This document shows, piece after piece, positions 34,548-44,522 of a stretch of 64,000 bases of DNA (position 1 is its first letter; each line of letters begins with the position of its first letter). Under the pieces are notes generated by a model that had not been told where the DNA came from, did not search any database, and saw nothing but the letters and a program-made list of their open reading frames with translations. The translations under genes were made by a program, and so were the position numbers. This DNA comes from CAVWXT01 sp963759115 (GTDB lineage Bacteria; Planctomycetota; Planctomycetia; Pirellulales; Thermoguttaceae): contig CAVWXT010000005.1 of assembly GCA_963759115.1 (NCBI GenBank), forward strand, positions 1,488,001-1,552,000. Reading direction: 5' to 3'.

Positions 34548-37500
34548 ATGAGACGCCAAGGGTCGTTCTTACTCTCCGCCATCGTATGGACCGCCACAGC
34601 CGTAACCGCGTGCTTCGGCCAAGACCAACCCGCCGTGCCGTTGCCGGCAGGCGTCAAGGCCGTCTGGGACCTGAACAAGGCGTACCACGAGACACGCCTA
34701 CCCGCGAGCGCGTCTCGATCAACGGGCTGTGGCGCTGGCAGCCCGCCGAGGCGAAGTCCGACCAACCGCCCACGGCGAACTGGGGCTATTTCAAGGTTCC
34801 GGGCGCGTGGCCGGGGGCCACCGATTACCTGCAAAAGGAAAGCCAGACGGTTTACGCCCATCCAAGCTGGAAGGCCGGGAGACTGGGCCAAGTCGCCACG
34901 GCCTGGTACCAGCGTGAGATCGGCGTGCCGACGGAGTGGGCCGGCCGCCGCATCGCCGTGACCGTGGAATACCTGAACTCCAACGCGGTGGTCTATGTCG
35001 ACGGCACGAAGGCGGGCGAAGCGTTCTTCCCGGCAGGCGAAGTGGACCTCACGTCGCTGTGTCCTCCGGGCAGCAAACACGAGCTCAGCATGCGCGTAAC
35101 CGCTATGCCGCTCCGCGACGTGATGTTGGCCGTCAACGACAGCAATGCGCCCCGATCGGCCCGGGGCCAAGTAGAGCGACGCGGCCTGTGCGGCGACGTG
35201 TACCTTGTCGCCACGCCCGCGGGGCCACGGATCGCCGACGTAAAGGTCGACACGTCCGTGCGTAAGGGTGAGATCACGTTCAATACGGCCTTGCAGGACC
35301 TCGCTCCCAACACCCCATACACCCTTTGCGCGGCCATCACCGATCAAGGGCGCAAGGTCGGCCAATTCACGAGCAAGGCGTTCACCAGCGGCGACCTCAA
35401 GGATGGCCGCGCCGCCTTTACGGAGAAATGGAAGCCCGAGAAGCTTTGGGACATCCACACGCCGCAGAACACTTACGTGGTGGCGGTTTCGTTATGGGAG
35501 GGCGAAAAACGCGAACTGGATACGGCCCTGCCCGTGCGGTTCGGCTTTCGCGAGTTCTGGATCGACGGCCGCGACTTCTACCTGAACGGCACCCGCATCT
35601 TTCTCTCCGCTCTCCCGCTGGACAATGCCGAGATTGGCGCGGCCGCGGCAACTTATGACGCGGCGAAAGAGAGCATGCGGCGGTTGCAGAGCATGGGGAT
35701 CAACTGCGTCTACACGCACAACTACGGCTGCGAGCCGGGCACCCACCTGGGCTTTGCTGAAATCCTGAGGGCCGCGGACGACGTGGGGATGCTGATGTCT
35801 TTCTCCCAGCCGCATTTTGGCCAATACAACTGGACGGCCCCCGACGCCGATCAGAAGAACGGCTACGCCCACCACGCCGAGTTCTACGTCCGCGCGGCGC
35901 AGAATCATCCGGCGGTCGTATTCTACTCCATGAACCACAACGCCACCGGCTACGTGGACGACATGAACCCCGACTTGATCGACGGCATTGCGGACCCCCG
36001 CAAACCGTGGGATAAGAACAGCGCGACCTTGGCCCGGCGGGCGGAAGCAATCGTGCATCGCCTGGACCCGACCCGCGTCATTTATCACCATTCTTCGGGC
36101 AACCTGGGTTCGATGCACACCAGCAATTTCTATCCCAACTGGGTGCCGGTCCAAGAAATGTCCGATTGGTTCGAACACTGGTCGACCAAGGGAGTGAAGC
36201 CGCTGTTTACCTGCGAGTACGCCACGCCAGGCAATGTGGACTGGGGCCTGTACCGCGGCTGGTACAAGGGAAAACGAGAGTTCGGCAGCGCGCCGGTGCC
36301 GTGGGAGTTCTGCCTGGCCGAGTGGAACGCACAGTCCCTCGGCGACCAGGCATTCAAGATCAGCGAGGCCGAGAAACGGAACCTCCGCTGGGAGGCCAAG
36401 CAGTTTCAGGCGGGCAAGCCTTGGCATCGGTGGGACTACCCTGCTCCTTTCGATTCGCCCGTCCTCGAAGAACGCTATCCCGTGTTTGCCAAGTATGTTG
36501 CCGACAACTGGCGGGCCTTCCGCACCTGGGAGATGTCGGCCAACGATTGCTGGGAATATGGCATCTTCTGGACCTTGCGCAAGGGCGTGGACAAGCGGCG
36601 GAAGGACCTCAAGGTTGACTGGGAGAACCTCCAGCGGCCGGGGCTGAGCCCGGATTACCTCGATCGGCGTTACGAGCGGGTGGACCTGGCCTTCGAGCGT
36701 TCCGACTGGATCCCCACGGTCGCGGGCGAGGCCCTGGTGCGCAATAACGGGCCGCTGTTGGCGTATATCAGCGGCAAAGCGTCGGCCTTCACCAGCAAGG
36801 ACCACAACTTCCTGCCCGGCCAAACGATCGAAAAACAACTCATCGTCATCAACAACTCGCGGCAAACCGTTACGTGCGAATGCCGATGGTCGTTGGGACT
36901 GTCGCCGGCCGTGAGCGGCAAGCAGTCGCTCAGCTTGCCGACGGGCCAGCAGCAGCGCATTCCGCTCCGGTTCGAGGTTCCCGCCGGACAAGCCCCCGGC
37001 AAGTATGAACTGGCCGCGACCGTGACGTTCGGCAACGGCCAGACCCAAACCGACTCCTTCGCCGTCCACGTGCTCCCGCCGGCTTCGGCAGCCAAGCCGA
37101 CCGTCAAGATTGCCCTGTTCGATCCCAAGGGCGAGACGGGCAAGTTGCTCGATGGCATGGGACTCAAGTGCCAGTGCATCGAGGCCGACGGCGACCTGGC
37201 CGGCTACGACCTGCTCGTGATCGGCAAGGGAGCGCTCACGTTGGCCGGTCCGGGCCCGGACGCGTCAAGCGTCCGCGACGGCTTGAAGATGATCGTGTTC
37301 GAGCAGACCTCGGAGGTGCTCGAAAGGCGTTTCGGCTTCCGCGTGCAGGAATACGGCCTGCGGAACGTCTTCAAGCGAGTGGTGGATCATCCGGCGCTGG
37401 CCGGGCTTGACGCGGAGAACCTCCGCGACTGGCGGGGTGAGGCCACGAACACCCCGCCGCGGCTCAAGTACGAAGCGAAGGACAACGTCTTCGCCGGTTC

Positions 37501-38461
37501 GCCGACGATCAAGTGGTGCGACATTCCGGTAGCGCACGTGTGGCGGTGCGGCAATCGCGGCAACGTGGCCAGCGTGCTGATCGAGAAGCCGGCCCGCGGC
37601 GATTTCCTGCCGCTCGTGGACGGCGGCTTCAGCCTCCAGTACAGCCCCTTGATGGAATACCGCGAAGGGAAAGGCATGGTGATGTTCTGCCAGATGGACG
37701 TTACCGGCCGGATCGAGGCCGACCCGGCGGCCGAACGCCTGGCCCGGAACATCATCAATTACGCGGCGGAGTGGAAACCATCCGCGATGCGGAAGGCGTT
37801 GTACGTCGGCGACTCGGCCGGCAAGAACCACCTGGAGAAGGCCGGCGTGTCGGCCGGTTCGTACCGGGGCGGAAGGCCCTCGCCCGATCAAGTCCTGATC
37901 GTCGGTCCCGGCGGCGGGCAAACGCTGTGGTCCAACGCGGCGGCCCTCCGCGAGTGGCTCAAGGCGGGCGGACGCCTGTTGGCGATCGGGCTGGACCAGG
38001 GCGACGTCCGCGGTCTGCTGCCCGACGTGACGATGAAGAAGGCGGAACACATCGCGGCCTACTTCGAGCCGTTCGGCACGGCTTCGCCACTGGCCGGGGT
38101 TGGTCCGGCGGACGTCCACAACCGCGATCCGAAGGAATTCTCGCTGGTAGCGGCAGGGGCCACGGTCGTCGGCGACGGCGTTCTGGCCAAGGCCGACAAC
38201 GCCAACGTCGTCATCTGCCAACTCGTGCCCTGGCAGTGCGACTACAGCAAGGAGCGGCACAACGTCAAGCAGACCTTCCGGCACGCCTCCTTCCTGGTGA
38301 CGCGGTTGCTGGGCAACCTGGGTGTCGAGGTTTCCACGCCCGTGCTCGACCGTTTCAATAGCCCCGTGGATGCCGCGAAGGCCGAGAGGCGGTGGCTGGG
38401 CGGCCTGTATCTCGACCAGCCCGAGGAATGGGACGATCCGTACCGGTTCTTCCGCTGGTAA
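34548..38461 (+). CDS. secreted GH2-like glycosyl hydrolase (one frame break)
   Basis: A 1304-residue secreted protein once one missing base is restored near 34703 (YHET | PTRERVSINGLWRW). The signal peptide is LLSAIVWTATAVTACFG. A jelly-roll sugar-binding domain follows (residues ~45-220), then an immunoglobulin-like linker and a TIM barrel from ~330 (FYLNGTRIFLSALPLD). The C-terminal ~400 residues add a glutamine-amidotransferase-like fold. The usual GH2 acid/base motif (x-G-N-E after NHPxxxxW) is here NHPAVVFYSMNHN, with no Glu. A candidate nucleophile Glu is present in LFTCEYATPG. It may therefore be inactive or use an altered mechanism. Its partner in polysaccharide breakdown could be the PQQ-propeller gene downstream. 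Confidence 0.78.
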
Positions 38462-38621
38462 ACCTGGTGACGTTTGGATATCGGGTCCATGTTCCATGCG
38501 GAGCGTGGGCACGAGGGGTGCCGGTATGGAGACGTCTGCATATTGACACGCCCGCACCGAGTAGTAGAATTATTCGCGTATTCGTGCAGGTTATTCACCC
38601 CCCAATCAGACTGGAGCAGCC

Positions 38622-39848
38622 ATGCGAAACGCGAATCGATGGATCGGCGTGATGGTGGGCGGTGTGGTTCTGATCGGTGCGAGCTTTGCCTTCGCACAGG
38701 ATTGGCCTCAGTGGCGGGGACCGAACCGCGACGGGAAGGCGGCGGGGTTCACCGCCCCGCAGACCTGGCCGAAGTCGCTCGTGCAGAAGTGGAAACAGAC
38801 GGTGGGCGCGGGCGATGCATCGCCCGCCCTGGTAGGCGATCGGCTGTACGTCTTTGCGCGAGAGGGCGACAACGAAGTCACTCGGTGCCTCAAGGTGGCC
38901 GACGGAACGGAAGTGTGGCAGAACAAGTTCCCGGCGGCGCTGATACCGCCGCCGGATGGACGCGACCACCCTGGGCCGCGCAGTTCGCCCGCGGTGGCTG
39001 ACGGAAAGGTCGTCACGATCGGCGTCTGGGGCAATCTCGGCTGCATCAATGCGGCCGACGGAAAGGACGTGTGGCGGAAGGACGAGTTTCCCAAGATCAC
39101 GCCCAAGTTCCACGTGGCCACCTCGCCGCTGATCATGGACGGCATGGTCGTGGCACATCTCGGCGGAGCGGGCAACGGCGCGCTGATGGCCTTCGACCTG
39201 GCCACAGGCGAGCAAAAGTGGAAATGGGCTGCAGAAGGGCCGGGCTACGCCTCGCCCATCGTGGCGACGCTCGGTGGCGTCAAGCAGATCGTAACGATGA
39301 CGGAGAAGAGCGTGGTCGGCGTTTCCACCGACGGCAAGCTGTTGTGGCAAGTCCCGTTCGTGCCGCAGGGAATGGCCTACAACGCCGCGACGCCGATCAT
39401 TGACGGGCAAACGGTGATCTTCACCGGCCAGGGACGCGGCACGAAGGCCGTGAAGATCGAAAGGACCGGCGACGAGTTCAAGGCCCAGGAGGTTTGGAGC
39501 GTGTCGCCGGCAGTGCAGTTTTCCACGCCCGTGTTGAAGGACGGCCTGCTGTTCGCCGTCTCTGCCAGTGGCAACCTTTTCTGTCTCAATGCCCAGACCG
39601 GTCTGCCGGGTTGGACCGACAAGGCAAAGCTTGGCAGAGGTTACGGCGCCATGGTCGATGCCGGCTCGGTTGTGCTGGCGCTGCCCGACAATTCGGAACT
39701 GATCGCCTTCAAACCGGCCGATAAGCAGCTTGAGGAGTTGGCCCGGATCAAGGTGGCCGACACGCCGACCTACGCCTACCCGGTGATCGCGGGCAAGAGT
39801 GTGTTCGTGAAGGATAAGGATGCGGTGACGATGTGGACGCTCGAGTAG
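38622..39848 (+). CDS. secreted PQQ-like beta-propeller protein
   Basis: A 408-residue protein with a signal peptide (WIGVMVGGVVLIGASFAFA) and the mature start QDWPQWRGPNRDGKA, a hallmark of planctomycete propeller proteins. Repeated blades of the form G-x-x-x-W (ADGTEVWQNKF, ADGKDVWRKDE, ATGEQKWKWA, DGKLLWQVPF) build a six- to eight-bladed propeller. It lacks the cytochrome and PQQ-site residues of true dehydrogenases. It probably works as a periplasmic or surface binding scaffold; no enzymatic role is claimed. Confidence 0.85.
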   Translation: MRNANRWIGVMVGGVVLIGASFAFAQDWPQWRGPNRDGKAAGFTAPQTWPKSLVQKWKQTVGAGDASPALVGDRLYVFAREGDNEVTRCLKVADGTEVWQNKFPAALIPPPDGRDHPGPRSSPAVADGKVVTIGVWGNLGCINAADGKDVWRKDEFPKITPKFHVATSPLIMDGMVVAHLGGAGNGALMAFDLATGEQKWKWAAEGPGYASPIVATLGGVKQIVTMTEKSVVGVSTDGKLLWQVPFVPQGMAYNAATPIIDGQTVIFTGQGRGTKAVKIERTGDEFKAQEVWSVSPAVQFSTPVLKDGLLFAVSASGNLFCLNAQTGLPGWTDKAKLGRGYGAMVDAGSVVLALPDNSELIAFKPADKQLEELARIKVADTPTYAYPVIAGKSVFVKDKDAVTMWTLE

Positions 39849-39955
39849 TCAACCTTGCGGAGCAATTTGGTGCGTGAGAATCTGGCGGGGGGCCCGCTTG
39901 TCACGGAGACCTGTGTGTTCGCCCCGTCTGGCCTTTTGTTTTAAGAGGTGATGCG

Positions 39956-40398
39956 ATGCGACGACTCTCAACAGCGGCGTTTGTTTTGGCGATCGTGGCG
40001 GTCGCCGGCATGGCCCTGGCGGCCGACAAGTCGGACCCCACCGGGACCTGGAAATGGACCATGACGGGCGGGAGAGGGGGTGGGGGTGGTGGCGGCGGCA
40101 AGAAAGGGGGGCAGCCCGCGAACAGACCCTGAAGCTGAAGCTTGAGGGAGACAAGCTTACCGGGGCCCTCCTCGGACGCAACGACGAGGAGACGAAGATC
40201 GAGGACGCGAAGTACAAGGATGGCGAGTTTTCGTTCAGCGTGACCCGTGAATTCAACGGCAACAAAATGACCACCAAGTACACGGGCAAGGTGAGCGGCG
40301 ACACCATCAAGGGCACGATCGAGGCCCCAGGCCGTGGCGGCGGCGACCCCGTGAAGCGTGATTGGGAGGCCAAACGGGCCGACGAAAAGAAGACCTAG
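39956..40398 (+). CDS. small secreted hypothetical protein with Gly-rich linker (one frame break)
   Basis: A signal peptide (STAAFVLAIVAVAGMALAAD) leads to DPTGTWKWTMTGG, a Gly-rich linker, and then a lipocalin-like or META-like beta domain LKLKLEGDKLTGALLGRNDE ETKIEDAKYKDGEFSFSV (shown in two parts). The frame changes in a GGGGGG run near 40110. One added base gives 148 codons. Proteins of this kind with a DPTGTWKW opening are frequent in planctomycetes and of unknown role. Confidence 0.65.
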
Positions 40399-40639
40399 CG
40401 CTGCATTCAAAGCATCGTTGCCGCCGAGAAACGCCCCACGGTTGCAGTGGGGGGACTCTTGGAAATGGCAAGAACTTCGTGGAATGCACCTGCGATCAAT
40501 CACCGCGTCTGGGCGGCCGTCGTCCCAGACGCGGCTCGCTTTCTTGCGGGGCGTCAGCCCTCGGCCGATCGGCGCAGCGCCGCGACGGCCACGTCGAACG
40601 CCGCCCGCGGCCGTCCCAAGCGCTCTTCGTTGGTATGAT

Positions 40640-40915
40640 TCAAGCTCCCCGTCGGTGCCGGTCCTTCTCTGTCCTAGCTAATTCGGAGAGTTCCGCACTG
40701 ATCGGACGGAGCGCGTTGTCCCTGACAATTCGCCAGTATCCAATGACCGCTTCAGAGATCACAATTGTAAGGAGAGACACGAAATACGAAACGACGCCAA
40801 GGAACTTCGCGCCTGTTAAACTCCATGCACACGCGAAGGCAAGGCCGAACACCAAGAAGACAGCAATCGTGACAAGCCGAATTACCACCGGCCGCCGCAA
40901 AAAGTAATGCTCCAA
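40640..40915 (-). CDS. small membrane protein, hypothetical
   Basis: A 91-residue protein starting at TTG 40915. It has two hydrophobic segments (IRLVTIAVFLVFGLAFACAW and FLGVVSYFVSLLTIVISEAV) and a polar tail. The frame is open ~60 bases further upstream with protein-like sequence (DPTLRPKALLYGSAVDVLEH), but no ATG/GTG/TTG start was found there, so the true start is uncertain. It lies 64 bases downstream of another membrane gene on the same strand. Confidence 0.5.
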   Translation of the reverse strand: MEHYFLRRPVVIRLVTIAVFLVFGLAFACAWSLTGAKFLGVVSYFVSLLTIVISEAVIGYWRIVRDNALRPISAELSELARTEKDRHRRGA

Positions 40916-40979
40916 GACGTCGACTGCGCTGCCGTAAAGAAGTGCTTTGGGCCTCAGCGTCGGGTCCTCAAGGTCAGTG

Positions 40980-41450
40980 TCAAGACAACGCCTGCTTTTC
41001 TCGAAATGCTTGAGCGAGTTCGGGGTTCATATAGAGTGTGAGCGGCACCATAACGACACTGTACGTCGTAAAGACAACGCTAAACCACAGCGGATTCCGT
41101 GATGCGAACAACAACGAGACGAGTAGTACCGCAACCGTCAGAATGAGCAACGTCTCCTTCACGGTCGAAGGAGGATTGTAGTGCTCGGGATCAAGGTACT
41201 CGAAGAGTAGATCCAGCTCGCGTTGCGTGGCCCAAATCCATAGAAAAACCAATATGCCAGTCGCGGCGAACAGCACGAGGTACGCGTAACCCATAAGGTC
41301 TGGCTCAATCGAAAGGATGCGTCTTGCCTCCGACGCGAACATTCCGACGCCAAGCAACGCGGTCACGATGCCGACACCCCAGTTTCGCGCGTTGATAATC
41401 TCTTTCGCCCGGCGTCGCATATCGTCCGGATCAGGCAGGTAGATCATCAT
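40980..41450 (-). CDS. four-helix membrane protein, hypothetical
   Basis: A 156-residue protein with about four hydrophobic segments (VGIVTALLGVGMFA, YAYLVLFAATGILVFLWIWA, TLLILTVAVLLVSLLFA and FSVVFTTYSVVMVPLTLYM) and a soluble loop RELDLLFEYLDPEHYNPPS. No family is recognised. It is followed by the small membrane protein at 40640, and the two may interact. Confidence 0.55.
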   Translation of the reverse strand: MMIYLPDPDDMRRRAKEIINARNWGVGIVTALLGVGMFASEARRILSIEPDLMGYAYLVLFAATGILVFLWIWATQRELDLLFEYLDPEHYNPPSTVKETLLILTVAVLLVSLLFASRNPLWFSVVFTTYSVVMVPLTLYMNPELAQAFREKQALS

Positions 41451-41837
41451 GGAACGTCAACTCCTTCGGCAACCGAGACTTATGGGCAAACACGCTTCCT
41501 TTGGCCCAGACTGTCCTTCCGCGAGGCTTTGCTAGAGAAGATACACCAGTACGTTTTACCCCACAAGATCAGTATCGCCCTAAAGTGGCGCGGAACCACC
41601 ATACGAGGCCATCGCCTGCGACCGAAAACGGCCTTCGCTTCGGCAGCGTTCGCCGGGGGCCGCCTAAACGCGCCGGCAGGGAGGCCGAACCAGAAGGCGC
41701 AAGCGACGCACCCAATATTCACTGACTTGTACGGCGGTGATGCTGGTATTACACTCGTAGGCACCCGTGTGGAATATTGACGGCGAGCAACTCCCGCCGG
41801 CACGGGTTCGATTCACTTTCAATCCGAGGAGCATACG
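41451..41837. other. intergenic stretch without a recognised gene
   Basis: About 385 bases. The open frames on either strand have unusual composition (many Arg/Ala/Pro) and no motifs. No hairpin repeat is obvious. Confidence 0.4.
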
Positions 41838-42248
41838 ATGAGACGCTTTCTGCTCTGCACGGCATTGGTTGCAGCACTGGGCTGCGTGGTGGCTGCCTTA
41901 GCGCCGGCCGGCGAGGGCGCCGGCGCCAAGAATCCCAACTTGGGCAAGTTGCGGCACGTGGTTCTGTTCAAGTTCAAAGACGGCACGACGCCTGCGCAGA
42001 TCAAAACGGTCGAGGAGGCCTTCCGCGCCCTGCCGTCGAAGATTCCGGAGATCGTCGACTTCGAGTGGGGCACCAACAACAGCCCGGAGAACAAGGCCCA
42101 GGGCTTCACCCACTGCTTCTTCCTCACTTTCCGCGACGAGGCGGGACGGGCAGTGTATCTGCCCCATCCCGCCCACAAGGAATTCGGCAAGGTCGCCGGC
42201 CCGTTCTTCGACAAAGTGCTGGTGATCGACTACGTGGCGAAGCCGTAG
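41838..42248 (+). CDS. secreted Dabb (stress-responsive A/B barrel) domain protein
   Basis: A 136-residue protein with a signal peptide (FLLCTALVAALGCVVAALAP). A Dabb ferredoxin-like domain follows: LRHVVLFKFKDGTTPAQIKT VEEAF (shown in two parts), FEWGTNNSPENKAQGFTHC, LTFRDEAGRAVYLPHPAHKE and VLVIDYVA. The His in LRHVVLFKF and the HPAHKEF segment are typical of the family. Members dimerise to a barrel. In planctomycetes they are often exported and uncharacterised. Confidence 0.85.
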   Translation: MRRFLLCTALVAALGCVVAALAPAGEGAGAKNPNLGKLRHVVLFKFKDGTTPAQIKTVEEAFRALPSKIPEIVDFEWGTNNSPENKAQGFTHCFFLTFRDEAGRAVYLPHPAHKEFGKVAGPFFDKVLVIDYVAKP

Positions 42249-42279
42249 CGCGGCGTGTAGACTGCGGGTCGCTCGCATT

Positions 42280-42720
42280 TCAAGCGCTCGGGAAGAACTC
42301 GTCGGCCACAAACAGGTGGAGTGCCAGGGCGTATATCGCCAACGCCACCAAGGGGATGATACACCGTCGCCACCTTGGGACGGGCGACGCGGCGAACATC
42401 GCGGCGATGGTAGCGACTGGGGTCGCCACGGCGAGCAAAAGGCCCCCGAGGTTAAGAAACAACGCCAGAACTCGTACTTCCATGAAGTCCAGTCCTGCAC
42501 CCGGCGCGTTGTACCAAAACTGCACTGGTCCGTAAGCCCCGGGGATGCGAAGCCACAAAGCGGCCTTGATGACTGAGGCCATCCAAGTGCCTATGCCCAA
42601 GAGCATCAGGGCCAACACCAACCGGGTCGGCGTCCGACATCCGAGCAGATGCTGATCCACGTACAAGCCACTCGCGACGGAAGCACCCGCCACGACAACA
42701 GCGATCACAACGGCGTCCAT
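42280..42720 (-). CDS. four-helix membrane protein, hypothetical
   Basis: A 146-residue protein with four hydrophobic segments (AVVIAVVVAGASVASGLYV, LVLALMLLGIGTWMASVIK, VLALFLNLGGLLLAVATPVA and IIPLVALAIYALALHLFVA). The start at 42720 was chosen because the upstream open frame is not hydrophobic and reads like intergenic DNA. No family is recognised. Confidence 0.5.
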   Translation of the reverse strand: MDAVVIAVVVAGASVASGLYVDQHLLGCRTPTRLVLALMLLGIGTWMASVIKAALWLRIPGAYGPVQFWYNAPGAGLDFMEVRVLALFLNLGGLLLAVATPVATIAAMFAASPVPRWRRCIIPLVALAIYALALHLFVADEFFPSA

Positions 42721-43054
42721 TGTAACGCTCCGATGAAAGAACGGGTGCAACCGGGTAATGAGCGAAAAGACCCCCACGTCGGTGAAGCTGGCCCCGCTGT
42801 TGGCCCCTACGCCATTTAGATAGGCTCGCTTCTTTGACAGATACAACGCTGTCAATCCGCGGAAACAGGAAAGACGAAAGCGGTTGTCTTGCAGTCGCAG
42901 TTGGAACGGAATCCCGCGACAACCTGCTTGTGGCTGTCGGCTTGCCACCGCCAACGCGACCCGGTAGTATAGGGGAGAGCCGGGGCTGCTTCACCGCCGC
43001 TTCGCGTTCACGCCGACACAATTCTTATGATCGCTCGGGACGGAGGATGCACCG
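42721..43054. other. intergenic stretch without a recognised gene
   Basis: About 330 bases between divergent genes. Nothing was recognised beyond likely promoters. Confidence 0.35.
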
Positions 43055-43303
43055 ATGGACATCGCCGGAATTCGGGAGGCACTGCACAAGCAGCCCTTCG
43101 AGCCATTCGCAATCCGACTGGCCGACGGGCGCTCCGTGGCGGTCCGTCACCCTGACTTCGTGGCCGTGCATCGTCGCCGGGTGATCGTGATTGCCGACGA
43201 CGGAGCATGGTCGGTGGTCGAGCCCTTGCTGATCGTTTCGCTTGATTATGCGCAGCCGAAGCCGCGTCGCAACGGCAAGCAGCGGCCCTCGAAACCCGAG
43301 TAG
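43055..43303 (+). CDS. small conserved hypothetical protein
   Basis: An 82-residue protein: MDIAGIREALHKQPFEPFAI RLADGRSVAVRHPDFVAV (shown in two parts), HRRRVIVIADDGAWSVVEPL. An N-terminal helix is followed by a small beta barrel with a DGR(S) turn and an HPDFVAVH strand. This pattern is frequent in planctomycete and other environmental genomes, but no function is known. Confidence 0.65.
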   Translation: MDIAGIREALHKQPFEPFAIRLADGRSVAVRHPDFVAVHRRRVIVIADDGAWSVVEPLLIVSLDYAQPKPRRNGKQRPSKPE

Positions 43304-43329
43304 AACCTGAGACGAGCGTCAAGCGGGCT

Positions 43330-43398
43330 GTAGGACGGATTTCCCAATCCGTCCGTTTCGGGCAACGTTCTCAGGACGGATTGGGAAATCCGTCCTAC
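43330..43398. repeat. perfect 25-bp inverted repeat (GTAGGACGGATTTCCC ...)
   Basis: The left arm 43330-43354 begins GTAGGACGGATTTCCCAATC. The right arm 43374-43398 is its exact reverse complement, with a 19-base spacer. Each arm also contains a shorter inner palindrome (GGACGGATT / AATCCGTCC), so it can fold as two small hairpins or one long one. It sits between convergent genes, the small hypothetical and the sigma factor. Confidence 0.88.
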
Positions 43399-43422
43399 CG
43401 CAGTTGTCGCTCAACAGCGCTC

Positions 43423-44313
43423 TCATTCCCGGAACTTGGCGAGGACTTCCTCCATCTCCACCGGGCCGTTGAGGCTTTCGGCCAGCTTGCCCAGGGCCTC
43501 GGTCTCGATCTGGCGAACCCGCTCGCGGGTCAATCCGAGGCTTTCGCCGATCTCCTTCAGTGTGCGCGGCTCGTTGTCTTCCAGCCCGAACCGCATCCGC
43601 AGCACGGTCGCCTCGCGGGGATCCATCAAGTCCAATTGCCGCATGACGTGAACGAGATTGTCGTTTTCGACCATTTCCACGTCAGGCGTCCGCGCCCGCT
43701 CGTCCATCACCATCTCGCCCAGCGACCATCCGGCGTCGGTCTGGTCAGTCTGCGGGGTGAGATTGTAGATGCGAATGGCTTTCTTGATGATGGGCAGCTT
43801 CTTGCGGGGCAGTCCCAAGACGCGGCCGATTTCTTCCGGCGTGGGAGTGCGGCCCAACTCCTCGGCCAGCCGGCTGCTGGCGCGCCGCCATTTCGAGAGC
43901 AGTTCCACCATATAGGCCGGAATGCGGATGGTCTTGGCCGTGTTGATCAGCGCCCGCTTGATCGACTGCTTGATCCAATAGCTGGCGTAGGTGGAGAAGC
44001 GGGTGCCGATGGCCGGATCGAAGCCCTCGACGGCCCGCAACAAGCCCAGGTTGCCCTCCTCGATCAGATCTTGCAGGCTCAGGCCCTTGCCGGTGTAGCC
44101 GCGGGCGATGTTCACCACCAGGCGCAGATTCGCCCGCACCATGCGGTCGCGGGCCTGGCTGTCGCCGGCGCCGATGGCCACCGCCAGTTCATGCTCGTCG
44201 TCGGCCGAGAGCAGCGATGTCTCGTTGATCTCGCGGAGGTAGGTCTCCAGCGGCGATTGTACAGAAGGGGCTTGGCGGCGGCGCATGGTCTTGCTCATCA
44301 CGGTCGATACCAT
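43423..44313 (-). CDS. RpoD/RpoS-type (sigma-70 group 2) RNA polymerase sigma factor
   Basis: A 296-residue sigma factor. Region 1.2 is SPLETYLREINETSLLSADD. Region 2 is ANLRLVVNIARGYTGKGLSL QDLIEEGNLGLLRAVEGFDP (shown in two parts), with the -10-recognition helix FSTYASYWIKQSIKRAL. Region 3 follows. Region 4 is LRMRFGLEDNEPRTLKEIGE SLGLTRERVRQIE (shown in two parts), with the -35 helix-turn-helix. It lacks the long region 1.1 and the non-conserved insert of primary sigma, so it is an alternative or secondary sigma of the RpoS/HrdB-like group. Two other possible starts (MSKTMRRR, MRRRQAP) lie a few codons in. Confidence 0.9.
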   Translation of the reverse strand: MVSTVMSKTMRRRQAPSVQSPLETYLREINETSLLSADDEHELAVAIGAGDSQARDRMVRANLRLVVNIARGYTGKGLSLQDLIEEGNLGLLRAVEGFDPAIGTRFSTYASYWIKQSIKRALINTAKTIRIPAYMVELLSKWRRASSRLAEELGRTPTPEEIGRVLGLPRKKLPIIKKAIRIYNLTPQTDQTDAGWSLGEMVMDERARTPDVEMVENDNLVHVMRQLDLMDPREATVLRMRFGLEDNEPRTLKEIGESLGLTRERVRQIETEALGKLAESLNGPVEMEEVLAKFRE

Positions 44314-44429
44314 CAGCGGGGAGTTTGGTGCTGTTCACACACAACTATCGACGCTGAGCACAAGGTTTCTGCAACCAAGCGGCGGCGCGACGAACTGGGG
44401 CGAATATAGGCAGGTTTCGGAGTGTGCCG

Positions 44430-44468
44430 AAAAAAACGACCCCGCCGCAAAAACGCGGCAGGGTCGTT
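44430..44468 (-). terminator. rho-independent terminator of rpsA
   Basis: On the minus strand AACGACCCTGCCGC pairs with GCGGCGGGGTCGTT (one wobble pair) around a T-rich loop, followed by seven T/U. It lies ~55 bases after the rpsA stop. Confidence 0.88.
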
Positions 44469-44522
44469 GATATTGACGTTCTAAAGGTAAGGTTTCCACC
44501 GATTGTCGGCGGCGAAAAATTC

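Noticed and set aside
34586..34720. Alternative N-terminus of the GH2-like gene (MDRHSRNRVLRPRP...)
   Set aside because: The other frame from 34548 gives a proper signal peptide and joins after one base; this one is Arg/Pro-rich shadow sequence.
41480..41803. 107-codon minus-strand frame
   Set aside because: No recognisable motif, atypical composition, and no ribosome-binding site; treated as intergenic.
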